A stretch of 64,000 bases of DNA from Verrucomicrobiaceae bacterium (GTDB taxonomy: Bacteria; Verrucomicrobiota; Verrucomicrobiia; Opitutales; Intestinicryptomonadaceae). This document shows positions 27,195-37,875 of this stretch, piece after piece. Numbering within the stretch: position 1 is the first letter of the stretch; every line of letters begins with the position of its first letter. Location of the stretch: NCBI GenBank assembly GCA_015061955.1, contig SUVO01000008.1:1-64000 (forward strand). Direction: 5' to 3'. Made by a program: the position numbers and the translations under genes. The notes beneath the pieces are model-generated. The model was not told where the DNA came from, did not search any database, and saw nothing but the letters and a program-made list of their open reading frames with translations.

Positions 27195-28873
27195 TATTTT
27201 TCTTCCTGAAGATTTGCATATAGCATTATTTCATCGAGAGTTGTTGTACCATTTTTTACAAGCTCCCAACCACATTCTTGCATTGTGCGCATTCCATGAC
27301 GCTGTGCAACCATTCTGATTTCATGGGCAGTCTGACGTTCGACTATCATTGAATGAATTTCTTCGTTCATTGTTAGGATTTCAAATATACCAACGCGTCC
27401 ATAATAGCCTATTTTTCTACATTTATCGCACCCAAATGGTTCGCGAATTAAATTTATATTAGCTATTTCTGTTTTATTTACGCCGAGCGCATCTAAGCAA
27501 TTAAGCACTTGTTGTTCTGTTATATTTGCCTTTTTAGAACACGAACATAATTTACGTACCAAGCGTTGTGCCAATATCATTTCTACCGACGATGCAATCA
27601 AGAATGGTTCAATATCCATATCGGTTAGGCGTGTTAAGGCTCCTGCGGCATCGTTTGTATGGAGTGTACTTAAAACCAAGTGCCCAGTTAATGATGCACG
27701 AATAGCAATGTCGGCAGTTTCTCTATCGCGAATTTCTCCAACCATTATTATGTCGGGGTCTTGTCGCAACACTGAACGTAGTACCGAAGAAAACGTAAGC
27801 CCAATTTCTGGTTGTACCTGTGTTTGATTTACCCCCTCAACTTCGTATTCAACAGGATCTTCTACTGTTATAATTCTGATTTCTGGAGATTGAATTTTTC
27901 TGATAAATGCAGTTAATGATGTTGATTTACCAGAACCTGTTGGTCCTGTAACCAAGATTATACCATGTGGGCGTGCCAATGGAGCTGAAATTTTTTTAGC
28001 ATCATCTGGAAGCAATCCTAAATCTTCAATCGTGAGCATTTGCGATTTTTGATTTAACAAACGCAACGATACACTTTCTCCATAAAGTGTAGGCAACGAT
28101 GATACACGAATATCTATTTCTACGCCATGTTTTCCAGTAAAAGCTATACGACCATCTTGTGGACGACGCTTTTCCGAAATATTCAAACGCGCCATAATCT
28201 TAATACGCGATATGATTGCATCTTTAAAACGCACCAAGTTTTCTGGTAGTTTTACTGGAATCAAATTGCCATCAATTCTGTATCTAATAGCGAGAGTTTC
28301 TTTGGCTGGTTCTATATGAATATCGGTTGCTCTGTCGGCTAAGGCACGCGATATAATTTCGTTTACAAATTTTATTATTGCGGCATTTTCATCTTCTTCA
28401 ATATCGTCTTCATTTATATCAGAAAAATCGTCTATTTGACCATCTTGAAGAGTGTCGGCGCCTACACCAAAATTTTCTGCCAAACATGCGTGAAGTTTGT
28501 TTGTTGGTACTATTATCCATTGTGGAAAAATCTTAGTTTCGGCAATAATCCATTTTGTAGATTCGTCGTCGGGTATCCACGATGTAGCTATTTTGCCATC
28601 GCTTGTTGGTATGCACGCAAAGGTGTTTATTATACGCAATGGAAGTACTTCTGATGCGTTTTCGTGTAGTGAAAAATCTGACGTATATTCTATTTTAGCA
28701 CAATTTGCTAAGCGCTCGGCTATTTCATTTTCTGAAATATCGGTATGCTCTAAGATAAACTCTGCCTTGCGAGAATCTTGCAGAGTATCGAGCAATTCAA
28801 AATCATCTTTTTTTATGACATCGGCAAAAGCTTTTTCAACGATGTCTTTTATTTGTTGTTTAGAAAGTATCAT
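27194..28873 (-). CDS. gspE: type II secretion / type IV pilus assembly ATPase
   Basis: A 559-residue hexameric ATPase. An N-terminal GspE/MshEN-like domain precedes the catalytic core: Walker [10 protein letters not shown] with K316, an Asp box ([13 protein letters not shown]), Walker [13 protein letters not shown], and a His box ([13 protein letters not shown]). The C-terminal zinc motif is present as CSC...CDKC, as in GspE. It powers pseudopilin assembly from the cytoplasm. It overlaps the preceding gene by 4 nt and gspF by 1 nt. Confidence 0.95.
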   Translation of the reverse strand: MILSKQQIKDIVEKAFADVIKKDDFELLDTLQDSRKAEFILEHTDISENEIAERLANCAKIEYTSDFSLHENASEVLPLRIINTFACIPTSDGKIATSWIPDDESTKWIIAETKIFPQWIIVPTNKLHACLAENFGVGADTLQDGQIDDFSDINEDDIEEDENAAIIKFVNEIISRALADRATDIHIEPAKETLAIRYRIDGNLIPVKLPENLVRFKDAIISRIKIMARLNISEKRRPQDGRIAFTGKHGVEIDIRVSSLPTLYGESVSLRLLNQKSQMLTIEDLGLLPDDAKKISAPLARPHGIILVTGPTGSGKSTSLTAFIRKIQSPEIRIITVEDPVEYEVEGVNQTQVQPEIGLTFSSVLRSVLRQDPDIIMVGEIRDRETADIAIRASLTGHLVLSTLHTNDAAGALTRLTDMDIEPFLIASSVEMILAQRLVRKLCSCSKKANITEQQVLNCLDALGVNKTEIANINLIREPFGCDKCRKIGYYGRVGIFEILTMNEEIHSMIVERQTAHEIRMVAQRHGMRTMQECGWELVKNGTTTLDEIMLYANLQEEK

Positions 28874-29424
28874 CGTTTTATCTTAGTTTTTGAATTTTTT
28901 AGAGTTAGTGTAGTTTTTTTTGCCGAAGTACCCACAACTGGTTTTCCTGTAAGTTGATCTCGTTCTTTTAAGGTTATTGTGTACGAACCCATTGGCGATG
29001 CTATACTTACAGAGTTTGTTTCATCATCGAAAAACTCAATGGCGTAAGGTATAGCTTCTGTATATGGCTGACCCAATTTTAATCTGTACGACTTATCTTG
29101 AGCAGTATCGTAAACGCTGAAATACCACACTTTATCTACACAATAAATTGATCGCAACTCTAAGCCTTGTGGCGATGTCATTGTTGTTGCTGAACCTTGT
29201 TGTTGTAATGCAACATTTGTTGACTGCCCAAAAGGATTTTTTTGATAGAGAAGTTGCAGATTTTTTTCCTCAGGTGTTTGAGGTTGCTCGGGTTGTGTTT
29301 GTTGTGCAAGTTGAGGTTGTACCGATTGTTGTGTGTTTTGTTCTGGTACATTTGTTGCCACACTTTGAGCCATAAGTGTTCCCCCAAGTGTAGATATGCA
29401 AAGCAATGATATTGTTTTTTTCAT
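28870..29424 (-). CDS. GspC/PilP-like periplasmic protein
   Basis: A 184-residue protein with a signal peptide ending near MAQS (residue 20), a Gln/Pro-rich linker (about 25-55) and a small beta-rich domain: [18 protein letters not shown], then [12 protein letters not shown] and SYTITLKE. The order (seen strand pattern, then a shift to YxLKxG and a basic tail) resembles the homology-region domain of GspC or PilP, which links inner-membrane parts to the secretin. It sits between secretin and ATPase genes, 3 nt after gspD. Similarity is by eye, so the name is tentative. Confidence 0.65.
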   Translation of the reverse strand: MKKTISLLCISTLGGTLMAQSVATNVPEQNTQQSVQPQLAQQTQPEQPQTPEEKNLQLLYQKNPFGQSTNVALQQQGSATTMTSPQGLELRSIYCVDKVWYFSVYDTAQDKSYRLKLGQPYTEAIPYAIEFFDDETNSVSIASPMGSYTITLKERDQLTGKPVVGTSAKKTTLTLKNSKTKIKR

Positions 29425-29427
29425 TGT

Positions 29428-31545
29428 CTACTTTTCCGATTTCTGATGGTTGTCGGTAGTTTGCTCGGGGGTTTCCGATTTTTTGTTATCGTCTTTCAGT
29501 GGATATATTGTTCTGAAGAACGAACTTTGTTTGTGCGAATCTTTTTGAAGTGGATCGTTTTTCTTATCGTGGAAAGCGTTTGTTTCTAAGTAACGATCTA
29601 CATCTTTCTTAACTTGGTCATCGGTAATTTCATTTTGATTTTTGAAATTAGCAATAGACTGACTTGTTATGAGAGTAGGCCGAATAAATATAATCAATTC
29701 GGTACGTTCCAAATTATCTCTATCAGGCTTAAACCAATTGCCAATCAATGGAATATCTGACAACAACCAAACTGCACCTTCGGTATCGTTTGTTATCGAC
29801 TGTTGCAAACCACCTAAAACTATAATTTCGTTTTTCATTGCACTTATATAACTTTCGGCTTCACGACGACCAATGATTGGCTGTTTATTGCCATCGATTT
29901 CGGTAGAATCTACAACCGATTCAACCGTTTGCTTTATTTCCATTTGTACAATACCGTTATCGCCAATGCGTGGAGTTACTTCTAATTGAATACCAATATC
30001 GCGCCATTCAATTTCACTTTTTGTAGTTGGATAACTTGTACCATCGTACGATGTCGAACCTGTGAGCAATGGCTGACGTTTTGAAACATTGATGATTGCT
30101 TTTTTATTATGAGTAGTTGTTATTGACGGAGCCGACAAAATTCTAACTTGATTATTTTGTTCTGCCACGTTGAAAACTGTATTGAAGCCGTTTTCACTCA
30201 TACCCAATGAGAATGCCGACGTTGAGTCGGAGTCAGACAACGACCAAGTATTTGTATTTCCTGACCAACCTTTTTCTACTCCTTCTGAAGCTTTTTTGGC
30301 GAAATTTAAACCAAATGTAGAAAGACCAGATACTTGCTTATCTGACAATGTAACTTCGGTTATAATTACATCAATTTTTACTTGTGCCAAAATTACGTCG
30401 ACTTGATTTACAATGTTTTCAACTTGTTTTATATCGGTATGTGTTCCGTAAGCAACAATTGAATTACTGCGTTCATCGGGTACAATTGTTATGTAGTCGC
30501 TAAATTGCAACGATGCTCCAGTTGGATCTGCCTTCAAATTTGTTGGCAATTTTGCATTGCGATTACGTGCGTTTGTTATACGATTTGCTTGGTTTTGACG
30601 ATTTGCTGCAGCTGTTTTAGTAGCTTTTGCATTTTTTGTAGCAGTTTGCTGTCCACGAATAATTTCATTTAATACCGATGCAATATCTTTAGCTTCGCCA
30701 TGCTTTATGTAGAATACTTTACTTGAAGTTATAGGTTCGGTATCGATATCTAATTTCGATATTATTTCTTTTACTTTTGCAAGATTACCTTTTTGGGTTA
30801 CTACTATAATTTGATTTGTTCGTTCGTCGGCATCGATTACAGTTTTATCAAAATATTTTTTTAGAAGCTCTGAACTAATGGTTGTTAAACGCGTTTTCAT
30901 ATCCATTGCAGTAACGTGTTTGAGTTCAAAGAAACCAATTTCTTCTTTTATAGGAGCTGGTACATCGAGCTTATCTATGAGCATTTCTACGCGTTTCTGA
31001 TTTGAAAGCGTATCGGTTAACAAGAACGCATTACTGCGTGGAAAATAAACAATAGTTGCGATATCGTTTGGAGTTATAAATGGTTTTAGTACTTCTTTTA
31101 ACTCGGTAGTTTCTAAATATTTTAATTCGTAAAGTTTTGTATAGAAGTACTGATTATCTTTTATATCAGATGCTCTGCCACGAATAAATGTTGGGGCTTG
31201 TGTGTTTACTGCGCGCGATGGTGTTGCTCTGAAGAACTTATCGTTGAGTGGTGTAATTGCAATACCATTGAGCGACAACAACGATTTTATCGATATAATT
31301 GCTTCTTCGCGTGTTAGTTTTTTAGTTGTTTGAAAATTTATCTTTACGTTTGGCAAATCGGGAGATTGCAACGATGTTTGTCCGGTGAGTGCTTCTAACA
31401 GGTTTATTACTTGCACTGGGCTTTCATCGACCATAAAGAATGGTCCCTGTAAATCGGAATCTGCTTTCTTTCCTTCTCCCAAAGCCCAAATTGATGATAA
31501 TAAAAATAAAATTGTGGTAACTGATATAGATAGGTATCTGTTCAT
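29428..31545 (-). CDS. gspD: secretin of a type II-like secretion system
   Basis: A 705-residue outer-membrane channel protein. A signal peptide (about 1-23) is followed by an N0/N1 region (PNVKINFQTT), repeated KH-like N-domains (YELKYLETTELKEVLKPF; FFELKHVTAMDMKTRL; FYIKHGEAKDIASVLN) and the C-terminal secretin domain (about 390-640). The secretin signature is VWLLSDIPLIGNWFKP near residue 600. A low-complexity N/A/R insertion lies at about 285-325, a known variable loop. The last ~60 residues are charged and may bind a pilotin. First gene of the operon; its promoter should lie in 31546-31740. Confidence 0.93.
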   Translation of the reverse strand: MNRYLSISVTTILFLLSSIWALGEGKKADSDLQGPFFMVDESPVQVINLLEALTGQTSLQSPDLPNVKINFQTTKKLTREEAIISIKSLLSLNGIAITPLNDKFFRATPSRAVNTQAPTFIRGRASDIKDNQYFYTKLYELKYLETTELKEVLKPFITPNDIATIVYFPRSNAFLLTDTLSNQKRVEMLIDKLDVPAPIKEEIGFFELKHVTAMDMKTRLTTISSELLKKYFDKTVIDADERTNQIIVVTQKGNLAKVKEIISKLDIDTEPITSSKVFYIKHGEAKDIASVLNEIIRGQQTATKNAKATKTAAANRQNQANRITNARNRNAKLPTNLKADPTGASLQFSDYITIVPDERSNSIVAYGTHTDIKQVENIVNQVDVILAQVKIDVIITEVTLSDKQVSGLSTFGLNFAKKASEGVEKGWSGNTNTWSLSDSDSTSAFSLGMSENGFNTVFNVAEQNNQVRILSAPSITTTHNKKAIINVSKRQPLLTGSTSYDGTSYPTTKSEIEWRDIGIQLEVTPRIGDNGIVQMEIKQTVESVVDSTEIDGNKQPIIGRREAESYISAMKNEIIVLGGLQQSITNDTEGAVWLLSDIPLIGNWFKPDRDNLERTELIIFIRPTLITSQSIANFKNQNEITDDQVKKDVDRYLETNAFHDKKNDPLQKDSHKQSSFFRTIYPLKDDNKKSETPEQTTDNHQKSEK

Positions 31546-31740
31546 AAATTTTCTAATGTATATATTATATATAAAATGTAAACGTTAAACACTTTAAAAA
31601 GTTTCAAAAAAAAATAAAAAATATACAATAGTTTTTATTTATTCATATGCTTTATAGAAAATGCTTGCCAAAAGGTTATTTTTATTGTTCTGTCTAAATA
31701 GGTTATGTACATCGTTTTTTGAGGGAGGTTTTATAAAAAT

Positions 31741-33696
31741 ATGGCAAATTTATCTCGCAGAGAGTTTTTTACAAAAACAGCAACACTTGGTGCTTTGGGA
31801 TACTCTATGGCTATATATGCTCCTATTGAAGCAGAAGCAAAAGGAGTGTCTTCAAAGTATTATTCATCAAAAAAAATAAATTCTGGTGTTAAGAACGAGT
31901 CGGCTTTATATTCTTCAAAAATAATAAAGTGCGATGTACTTGTTGCTGGTGGTGGTTTAGCTGGTGTATGTGCAGCTATAAGTGCTGCAAGAAATGGCGC
32001 CAAGGTTGTGTTAGTGCAAAATCGTTCGCGATTGGGTGGTAATTCAAGCTCCGAGATTAGAATGCATCCTCTTGGTGTATTCCCCGAAAAAACTGGTTGG
32101 CGCGAAGGTGGGATAATGGAGGAACTTCGCATTGAAAATTCAATAAGAAATGTTGGTAATTCGTGGGAACAATGGGATTTACTTTTGTACGATAAATGCG
32201 TGTCGGAACCAAACATAACTTTATTGTTAGATACTACATTGTGTGCTACTGAAGTATCGGGAAAACTCGTAAAGAAAGCGTTTGCTCGTTGCGATTTATC
32301 GAGAACTCTTTATGAAATTATTGCTAAAACTTTCATAGACTGCACTGGCGATTGTAGCTTAGCTATGGAAAGTGGTGCAGAAGTTATGAGTGGGCGCGAA
32401 GGCTCTAAAAAATATGGCGAAAGTCTTGCCGACTTCGACAAAATTGGAACGCATCAAGGTTCGAGCATTATGTTAACTACCAAAGTGTGCGATAGACCTG
32501 TTGCTTTTAAAGCTCCTGCATGGGTTAGAAAGATGTCGGAAAAAGATTTTAAATTTCGTCGCCCGAGGGGTAAAAATTTAGATTATGGTTTTTGGTGGAT
32601 AGAACTTGGTGGCGATGCCGATGCAATAGCCGATAATGAAAAATTACGTTTTGAGTTATTGCGTGTTGTTCTTGGTGTGTGGGACTACATAAAAAACAGT
32701 GGAAAATATCCAGAAGCTGATAATAGAGCATTAGATTTTGTTGGAATGCTTCCAGGAAGACGCGATACTTTTAGAATTGTTGGCAGAAGTATTCTTACTC
32801 AACACGATATAGAAAAATGTGGAAGTCATTTTACTGATGCTGTGTGTGTTGGTGGCTGGTCGTTAGATGATCATCCGGCAGAAGGTTTCAATGCTTCTGA
32901 CAGGCATCCGTGTCAGCAAATTCGCAAAACTTTTGCTTATAATATTCCTTTCTCGATTTTGTGTTCAAAAGATTTTGATAACTTGATGATGGCAGGTCGT
33001 AATGTGAGTTGCTCGCATGTAGCTTTTACATCAACTCGTGTTATGGCAACATGTGCTGTTATGGGACAGGCAGTTGGTACTGCTTCGGCTCTTGGAATTT
33101 CAGAGGGAAAAACTATTGCTGAAATTTCTCAAGACAAAGATTTAATAACAAAACTTCAGCAAATTCTCTTGCGCGATGACCAAACTATTTTGGGCTTAAA
33201 AAATACTGATTTACGCGACATTGCACCTCGTGCCAAGATTAGTGCTTCGGCAAGTTCGGCAAATTCTCATCCAACAAATGTTGTTTCTGGGATTGATTTT
33301 GATAGTGCGAAATCGCTTACAAATTCGTGGCAGGCTAAAATTTCAACAAAACCTGAAATAAAATTTGAGTGGGATTTACCTCAAAAAGTTTCGCAGGTTC
33401 GTATAAAAAGTTTTACTGGTGCCTTTAGACTTTCGATGTCGGAAGAAACATATGTGGTTGCACAGATGAAACGCAATATGCCTAACGGAATGCCTCCTGA
33501 AATGATTTGCGATTTTGATATTGTTGGCGTAATCCCTTCTGGAGAAGATAAGTTGCTGGCATCTGTACGTGGAAATGTAGGGCGTTTGTGTGTTTGTAAA
33601 TTTTCGCAAGAATTACTCAAAGAAGTTCGCATAAAATTTTTATCTACATATGGAAGCGATTTTGTTCAAATTCAAGAAATTCGCATAGAAGCATAA
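31741..33696 (+). CDS. Tat-exported FAD-dependent oxidoreductase
   Basis: A 651-residue flavoprotein. The N-terminus has a twin-arginine signal (SRREFF, then a hydrophobic stretch to AEA near residue 33), so it is exported folded with its cofactor. The FAD-binding motif VAGGGLAGVCAAISAARNG starts near residue 67 and RLGGNSSSEIRMHP follows, as in FAD-dependent oxidoreductases of the PF12831 type. Residues ~490-651 look like a beta-sandwich of the F5/8-type C domain. Similar proteins sit among glycosidases in planctomycete and lentisphaeral genomes; substrate unknown, possibly a sugar. A GAGGGAGG binding site lies 12 nt upstream. GH78 follows 18 nt downstream. Confidence 0.85.
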   Translation: MANLSRREFFTKTATLGALGYSMAIYAPIEAEAKGVSSKYYSSKKINSGVKNESALYSSKIIKCDVLVAGGGLAGVCAAISAARNGAKVVLVQNRSRLGGNSSSEIRMHPLGVFPEKTGWREGGIMEELRIENSIRNVGNSWEQWDLLLYDKCVSEPNITLLLDTTLCATEVSGKLVKKAFARCDLSRTLYEIIAKTFIDCTGDCSLAMESGAEVMSGREGSKKYGESLADFDKIGTHQGSSIMLTTKVCDRPVAFKAPAWVRKMSEKDFKFRRPRGKNLDYGFWWIELGGDADAIADNEKLRFELLRVVLGVWDYIKNSGKYPEADNRALDFVGMLPGRRDTFRIVGRSILTQHDIEKCGSHFTDAVCVGGWSLDDHPAEGFNASDRHPCQQIRKTFAYNIPFSILCSKDFDNLMMAGRNVSCSHVAFTSTRVMATCAVMGQAVGTASALGISEGKTIAEISQDKDLITKLQQILLRDDQTILGLKNTDLRDIAPRAKISASASSANSHPTNVVSGIDFDSAKSLTNSWQAKISTKPEIKFEWDLPQKVSQVRIKSFTGAFRLSMSEETYVVAQMKRNMPNGMPPEMICDFDIVGVIPSGEDKLLASVRGNVGRLCVCKFSQELLKEVRIKFLSTYGSDFVQIQEIRIEA

Positions 33697-33714
33697 CTAA
33701 ATTTACAAAATATT

Positions 33715-36078
33715 ATGAAAAAAATTATAACACTCTTACTTATATTTTGTAACATATTTGCATTTTATTGTAATGCAGATTCTAAATCAAAACTACCAAA
33801 GGCATTTGCTGAAAACGATGCTCAAATTCCAGCTCCATTAAAACAAGCAAAATGGATATCGCTTTCGGGCGATGGTGGTTTATACGATAACACAAACACT
33901 TTTACTTTATACAGAAAAAAGGTAGATTTAGCAAATCAACCAAAGAATGCTACTGCGTACATAACAGCCGATCAATCTTACGTTCTTTATGTAAATGGTG
34001 AACTTGTATCTCGAGGTCCTGCCAGAGGTTTTCAACGCTCGTGGCCATACGATGAAGTCGATATTGCAAAGTATCTGAAAAAAGGTACAAACATTTTTGC
34101 TATTCGCCATTATTGTGGGAATCGACACACTTTTGGATATTTAACACAAGGTTTTTCAGGCGTACTTTTTGCTTTCGATATAGATGGCAAAGTAATTCTT
34201 TCAAACAACAAAACAAAGTGCTTTGTTCAAGATTCGTGCGATAGAGATACATCGCCTGTCAGTGTTCAATTAAACAACCGAGAACACATTGATTTGCGTA
34301 AAGAACCAATCGGGTGGAAAAACGTTGACTTTGATGATTCGCAGTGGAAAGCACCCAAGAATTTGCGTAAATACAATGTTATGCCTTTCTTTACACTCGA
34401 GCCTCGAGGTATTCCTATGCTCGAGTTTAAAATGTTGCCAGAGCCAACGCTCATTGCTGAGGGCAAAGGTAAAGTATCTACAATGCAAGAGCGTATTTAC
34501 AATAACTGGATTCTTACTGATTCAGAAAATTCAACTCATACCCCAGTCGAAAAACAGATGCCAGTTGTAGTAAAAGCAAGTGGCGAAGGCGAATATGTAT
34601 CTTATGTTTTGGACTTTGGTAAAATTGTTGTAGGCTCGCCAATTCTTGAAATTGAAGGTGCTAAAGGTGGTGAAATTATAGATGCTTTTTTAGATGAACA
34701 AGTAGATTCGTCTTTCAAGCCAAAGGGTGATTACAAAAAAAGCTCGCATCCAGCTTTCGGATTTAGAGCAATTTGTAGAAAAGGCAATTTTACACACGAG
34801 TTTTACAACTACTACGCTTTCAGATACGCTATTATCAGAGTTCGCAATAACTCTGCCGATATAAAATTAAATCTTAAAGTGCGTTGGACTGCCTATCCAA
34901 TGCAAATAAATGGTATATTCAATACATCTAACGAGCTCGCTAATAAAATTTGGCAAGCAAGTGCTTATACTCAGCGTCTTTGTACTCTTGATGCCTATGT
35001 TGATACCCCTTGGCGTGAACAAGCTCAATGGTGGGGCGATGCTCGTGTTCAGGCATGGAATACGTTTTTCCTTTCAGGCGATACTCGGGTTTTCGAGCGT
35101 GGTATTCGCATAATATCAATGCAGACAACTCCAAATGGCTTGACCTACGGACACGCTCCAACAAAGGCGCACCATTGTATTTTACCAGACTTTTCGTTAG
35201 TTTGGATTGCTACCCTATGGGACTACTATTGGCAAACAGGCTCGAACAAGATGTATCTAAATCACAAAGGTGTTGCCGACGGAATAATAAATTACTTTGA
35301 AAATATAACTGACCAAAAAACTGGTTTGCCAATGTATGATGAGAGATATTGGTTGTTCTTAGATTGGACAAAAATTCAGAAGCAAGGTCAACCTGGTTTG
35401 TTGGCAATGTGGTATTTGTACTCACTTCAACGTTTAAGTGTTTTGTGTGAAGAAACTGGACTTACCCAAGATGCGTCTATCTACAAAACTAAAGCCGACA
35501 AATTGAAAAAATCGATAGAAACTCAACTTTTAGATAAGTCTGATGGTCTTCTTTGCGATGGCATTTTGCCAGATGGTAAACGTTCGTCGGAAAAGAGTAT
35601 TCAAATGCAGATTTTTGCTCGTATGACAAACATTGAAGGTTTTAACTACGATAAAGCAAAAACAGATTTAATTCTTCCTTACCTACGTGGACAAAAAGAT
35701 TTTAAATCGGCTCCAAGTTCGTATTGGGTTGTTTATGTATTAAAGCAAATGCACGAAGACGGCTATTCTAAAGAGGTTTACAATTTTATTATGACACGTT
35801 GGGCTGAAATGGCGCAATGGGGTTCTACTTACGAAAACTACGCTGGCAATGGATCTCGTTCTCACGCATGGAGTGCTCATCCAGCATTCTTGTTGCCTCA
35901 GATTTTGGGTGGAATTGTTCAAACTTCGGCAGGCTGGAAAAACTTTAAGGTTGATCCAAATACATTTGTTGATGAAGCTCAAATCGTTTATCCAACACCT
36001 CAGGGTAATATAAAGGTATCGTGGAAGAAAAATGATGATGGTTCTTTTCAAAAAAACATATCAACGCCAAAAAAATAA
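33715..36078 (+). CDS. secreted alpha-L-rhamnosidase-like enzyme (GH78)
   Basis: A 787-residue secreted enzyme. A signal peptide ends near NAD at residue 22. A jelly-roll domain (about 50-200) precedes an (alpha/alpha)6 barrel (about 400-720) and a C-terminal beta domain. DTPWREQAQWWGDARVQ matches the GH78 motif DCPQREQRGWLGDAQ and supplies the likely general acid glutamate; SRSHAWSAHPAFLLPQILGG is the matching C-terminal barrel motif. GH78 enzymes release terminal rhamnose from plant or bacterial polysaccharides. It is co-oriented with the FAD enzyme and a lipoprotein 6 nt downstream. Confidence 0.85.
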   Translation: MKKIITLLLIFCNIFAFYCNADSKSKLPKAFAENDAQIPAPLKQAKWISLSGDGGLYDNTNTFTLYRKKVDLANQPKNATAYITADQSYVLYVNGELVSRGPARGFQRSWPYDEVDIAKYLKKGTNIFAIRHYCGNRHTFGYLTQGFSGVLFAFDIDGKVILSNNKTKCFVQDSCDRDTSPVSVQLNNREHIDLRKEPIGWKNVDFDDSQWKAPKNLRKYNVMPFFTLEPRGIPMLEFKMLPEPTLIAEGKGKVSTMQERIYNNWILTDSENSTHTPVEKQMPVVVKASGEGEYVSYVLDFGKIVVGSPILEIEGAKGGEIIDAFLDEQVDSSFKPKGDYKKSSHPAFGFRAICRKGNFTHEFYNYYAFRYAIIRVRNNSADIKLNLKVRWTAYPMQINGIFNTSNELANKIWQASAYTQRLCTLDAYVDTPWREQAQWWGDARVQAWNTFFLSGDTRVFERGIRIISMQTTPNGLTYGHAPTKAHHCILPDFSLVWIATLWDYYWQTGSNKMYLNHKGVADGIINYFENITDQKTGLPMYDERYWLFLDWTKIQKQGQPGLLAMWYLYSLQRLSVLCEETGLTQDASIYKTKADKLKKSIETQLLDKSDGLLCDGILPDGKRSSEKSIQMQIFARMTNIEGFNYDKAKTDLILPYLRGQKDFKSAPSSYWVVYVLKQMHEDGYSKEVYNFIMTRWAEMAQWGSTYENYAGNGSRSHAWSAHPAFLLPQILGGIVQTSAGWKNFKVDPNTFVDEAQIVYPTPQGNIKVSWKKNDDGSFQKNISTPKK

Positions 36079-36084
36079 AATTTT

Positions 36085-37875
36085 ATGAAAAAAATAATAC
36101 TATATCTAATGTTAGTGATAGGGGTTGTTTTTACAAGTGGCTGTAAAAACACTAAAACCATACAAAAAGCCGATAATCCAATGTATTCTAATGGTAAGTT
36201 AGTTTACAATTATGTAGATGGTAAATCAGAAACCAAAGACTACAAATTAGCTTTACAAGACGATGGTGCATGGCGTGTGAGATTGTCGAAAGAAGATCTC
36301 AATTCTATAAAAGGATTGAAATCGGTTGATATTCTCTTGCCAGCAAGTTATGCTAAGAAAGGCGAAGAGGGCTACTTCATTAATACTCTCAGTATGATGG
36401 GTACATACAAACTCTACAACTCATCGTACTCTTCAAACGTACGCAATCACGTTGCTTTCTTTGGTATGAAAAATCCTCGTGCAACATGGGTGACAATTAT
36501 CAAAGGTTTGCCTTTAGAATTTAGTATGGTTGCTGAAGCCAAAGATGGCAAATACAAGGTATTCCCTCGTTTTGAAATTGAAAAAATGGAAGGTATGCCA
36601 GTTTATGAAGATGCCATTGCCGATTTCTATCCACTTTGTAACAAAGCTACGTATGTGGACATGGCTAAGGTTTATCGCAAATACCAAGTTGATCGTGGCG
36701 AAATTAAACCACTTAAAGAACGCATCAAAACCGACAAAAAACTTGAGCGCTTAGCTAAGTCGATTATGTGTCGTATTCCATTTGGTTCTAAGCCAATTCC
36801 AAAAGATAAAAAAGGACGTTGGATACCTCGCGACTACACTCCAGAAACAGAACTTCCAATGACTTTACATTGCACTTTTGATCAAGCAAAAGAATCAGTT
36901 GAACTTCTAAAAAAATATGGTTGCGATTTTGTTGATTTACAACTCGTTGGCTGGAATATTCGTGGTCATGATGGTCGTTATCCTCAGCTTTTGCCAGTTG
37001 AACCAGCTGCTGGTGGCGAAGAAAAACTAAAACAACTAACAGCTCGTGCAAAAGAACTCGGCTACAACATTTCTGCGCACACAAATCACACCGACGTTTA
37101 CAAAGTTGCCGACAGTTTTGACGAATCATACGTTGCAAAACGCAAAGACGGTAGCCTAATGTATGTCGGTTGCTGGGCAGGTGGCAAAGCTTATACTCCA
37201 TGCCCTAAGGCGATATTTGAGTTGTATCCTAAAAAAGATTATCCAATGATAAGAGATAGACTTGGTTTTAACGGCAAACATCACGTCGACGTTATATCGG
37301 CTATTGCTCCACGCATTTGTCATGATCCAAATCACAAGCTAAATCGCAAAGAATGGGCTGAAGCATATCTTAAGATAATGAAATACGCTCACGATGTAAC
37401 GGGTGGTTTTACTTCGGAATGTGGTTTCGACCACGTTATTAAATATCTCGACTGGGCTTTCTACATCAACCACAGCATGCATTTGCCAAAGATTTTCGAT
37501 CGCCATCTACCAATTTGGCAAATTGTATATCATGGCTATGTTCCATCTGAAGCATTCTTCTCCGACACTGGCAACAACTTGAGAAAAGACTGGCAGACTA
37601 TTCGCTTACATCACGCCGAATTTGGCGCACGTCCAGTTTACTACGGAGGTTGGTTAGGCGAACACAAGATTAAAACCTACGTAAAACCTCTCTACGATGA
37701 ATATCAAAAAGTTTCGCACTTACAACTTGAATTCATGGAAGACCACAAGCAGATTGCTGACAACGTATATCTAACCGTTTACAGCAATGGTCAAGAAGTT
37801 GTAACAAACTATTCCGACATAACCATTGAGTACAAAGGCAAGCCTGTATATGCCAAAGACTATCGTCTTTTTTAA
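36085..37875 (+). CDS. lipoprotein, possible TIM-barrel glycosidase
   Basis: A 596-residue lipoprotein: the signal peptide ends in FTSGC, with C20 as the lipidated cysteine. The middle shows barrel-like strand motifs (CDFVDLQLVGWNIRGHDG; GYNISAHTNHTDVY; GGFTSECGFDHVIKYLDW) with acidic residues and histidines that could form an active site, and resembles DUF5696-type glycoside-hydrolase-like proteins. I do not claim a family. It ends the cluster with the FAD enzyme and GH78, with short gaps of 18 and 6 nt, so joint action on a rhamnose-containing glycan is plausible. Its stop codon overlaps the first arm of the palindromic element. Confidence 0.75.
   Translation: MKKIILYLMLVIGVVFTSGCKNTKTIQKADNPMYSNGKLVYNYVDGKSETKDYKLALQDDGAWRVRLSKEDLNSIKGLKSVDILLPASYAKKGEEGYFINTLSMMGTYKLYNSSYSSNVRNHVAFFGMKNPRATWVTIIKGLPLEFSMVAEAKDGKYKVFPRFEIEKMEGMPVYEDAIADFYPLCNKATYVDMAKVYRKYQVDRGEIKPLKERIKTDKKLERLAKSIMCRIPFGSKPIPKDKKGRWIPRDYTPETELPMTLHCTFDQAKESVELLKKYGCDFVDLQLVGWNIRGHDGRYPQLLPVEPAAGGEEKLKQLTARAKELGYNISAHTNHTDVYKVADSFDESYVAKRKDGSLMYVGCWAGGKAYTPCPKAIFELYPKKDYPMIRDRLGFNGKHHVDVISAIAPRICHDPNHKLNRKEWAEAYLKIMKYAHDVTGGFTSECGFDHVIKYLDWAFYINHSMHLPKIFDRHLPIWQIVYHGYVPSEAFFSDTGNNLRKDWQTIRLHHAEFGARPVYYGGWLGEHKIKTYVKPLYDEYQKVSHLQLEFMEDHKQIADNVYLTVYSNGQEVVTNYSDITIEYKGKPVYAKDYRLF

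Noticed and set aside
31546-31740. Search for a regulatory site between divergent gspD and the FAD oxidoreductase gene
   Set aside because: The stretch is AT-rich with no convincing paired promoter boxes or operator-like palindrome that I could defend.
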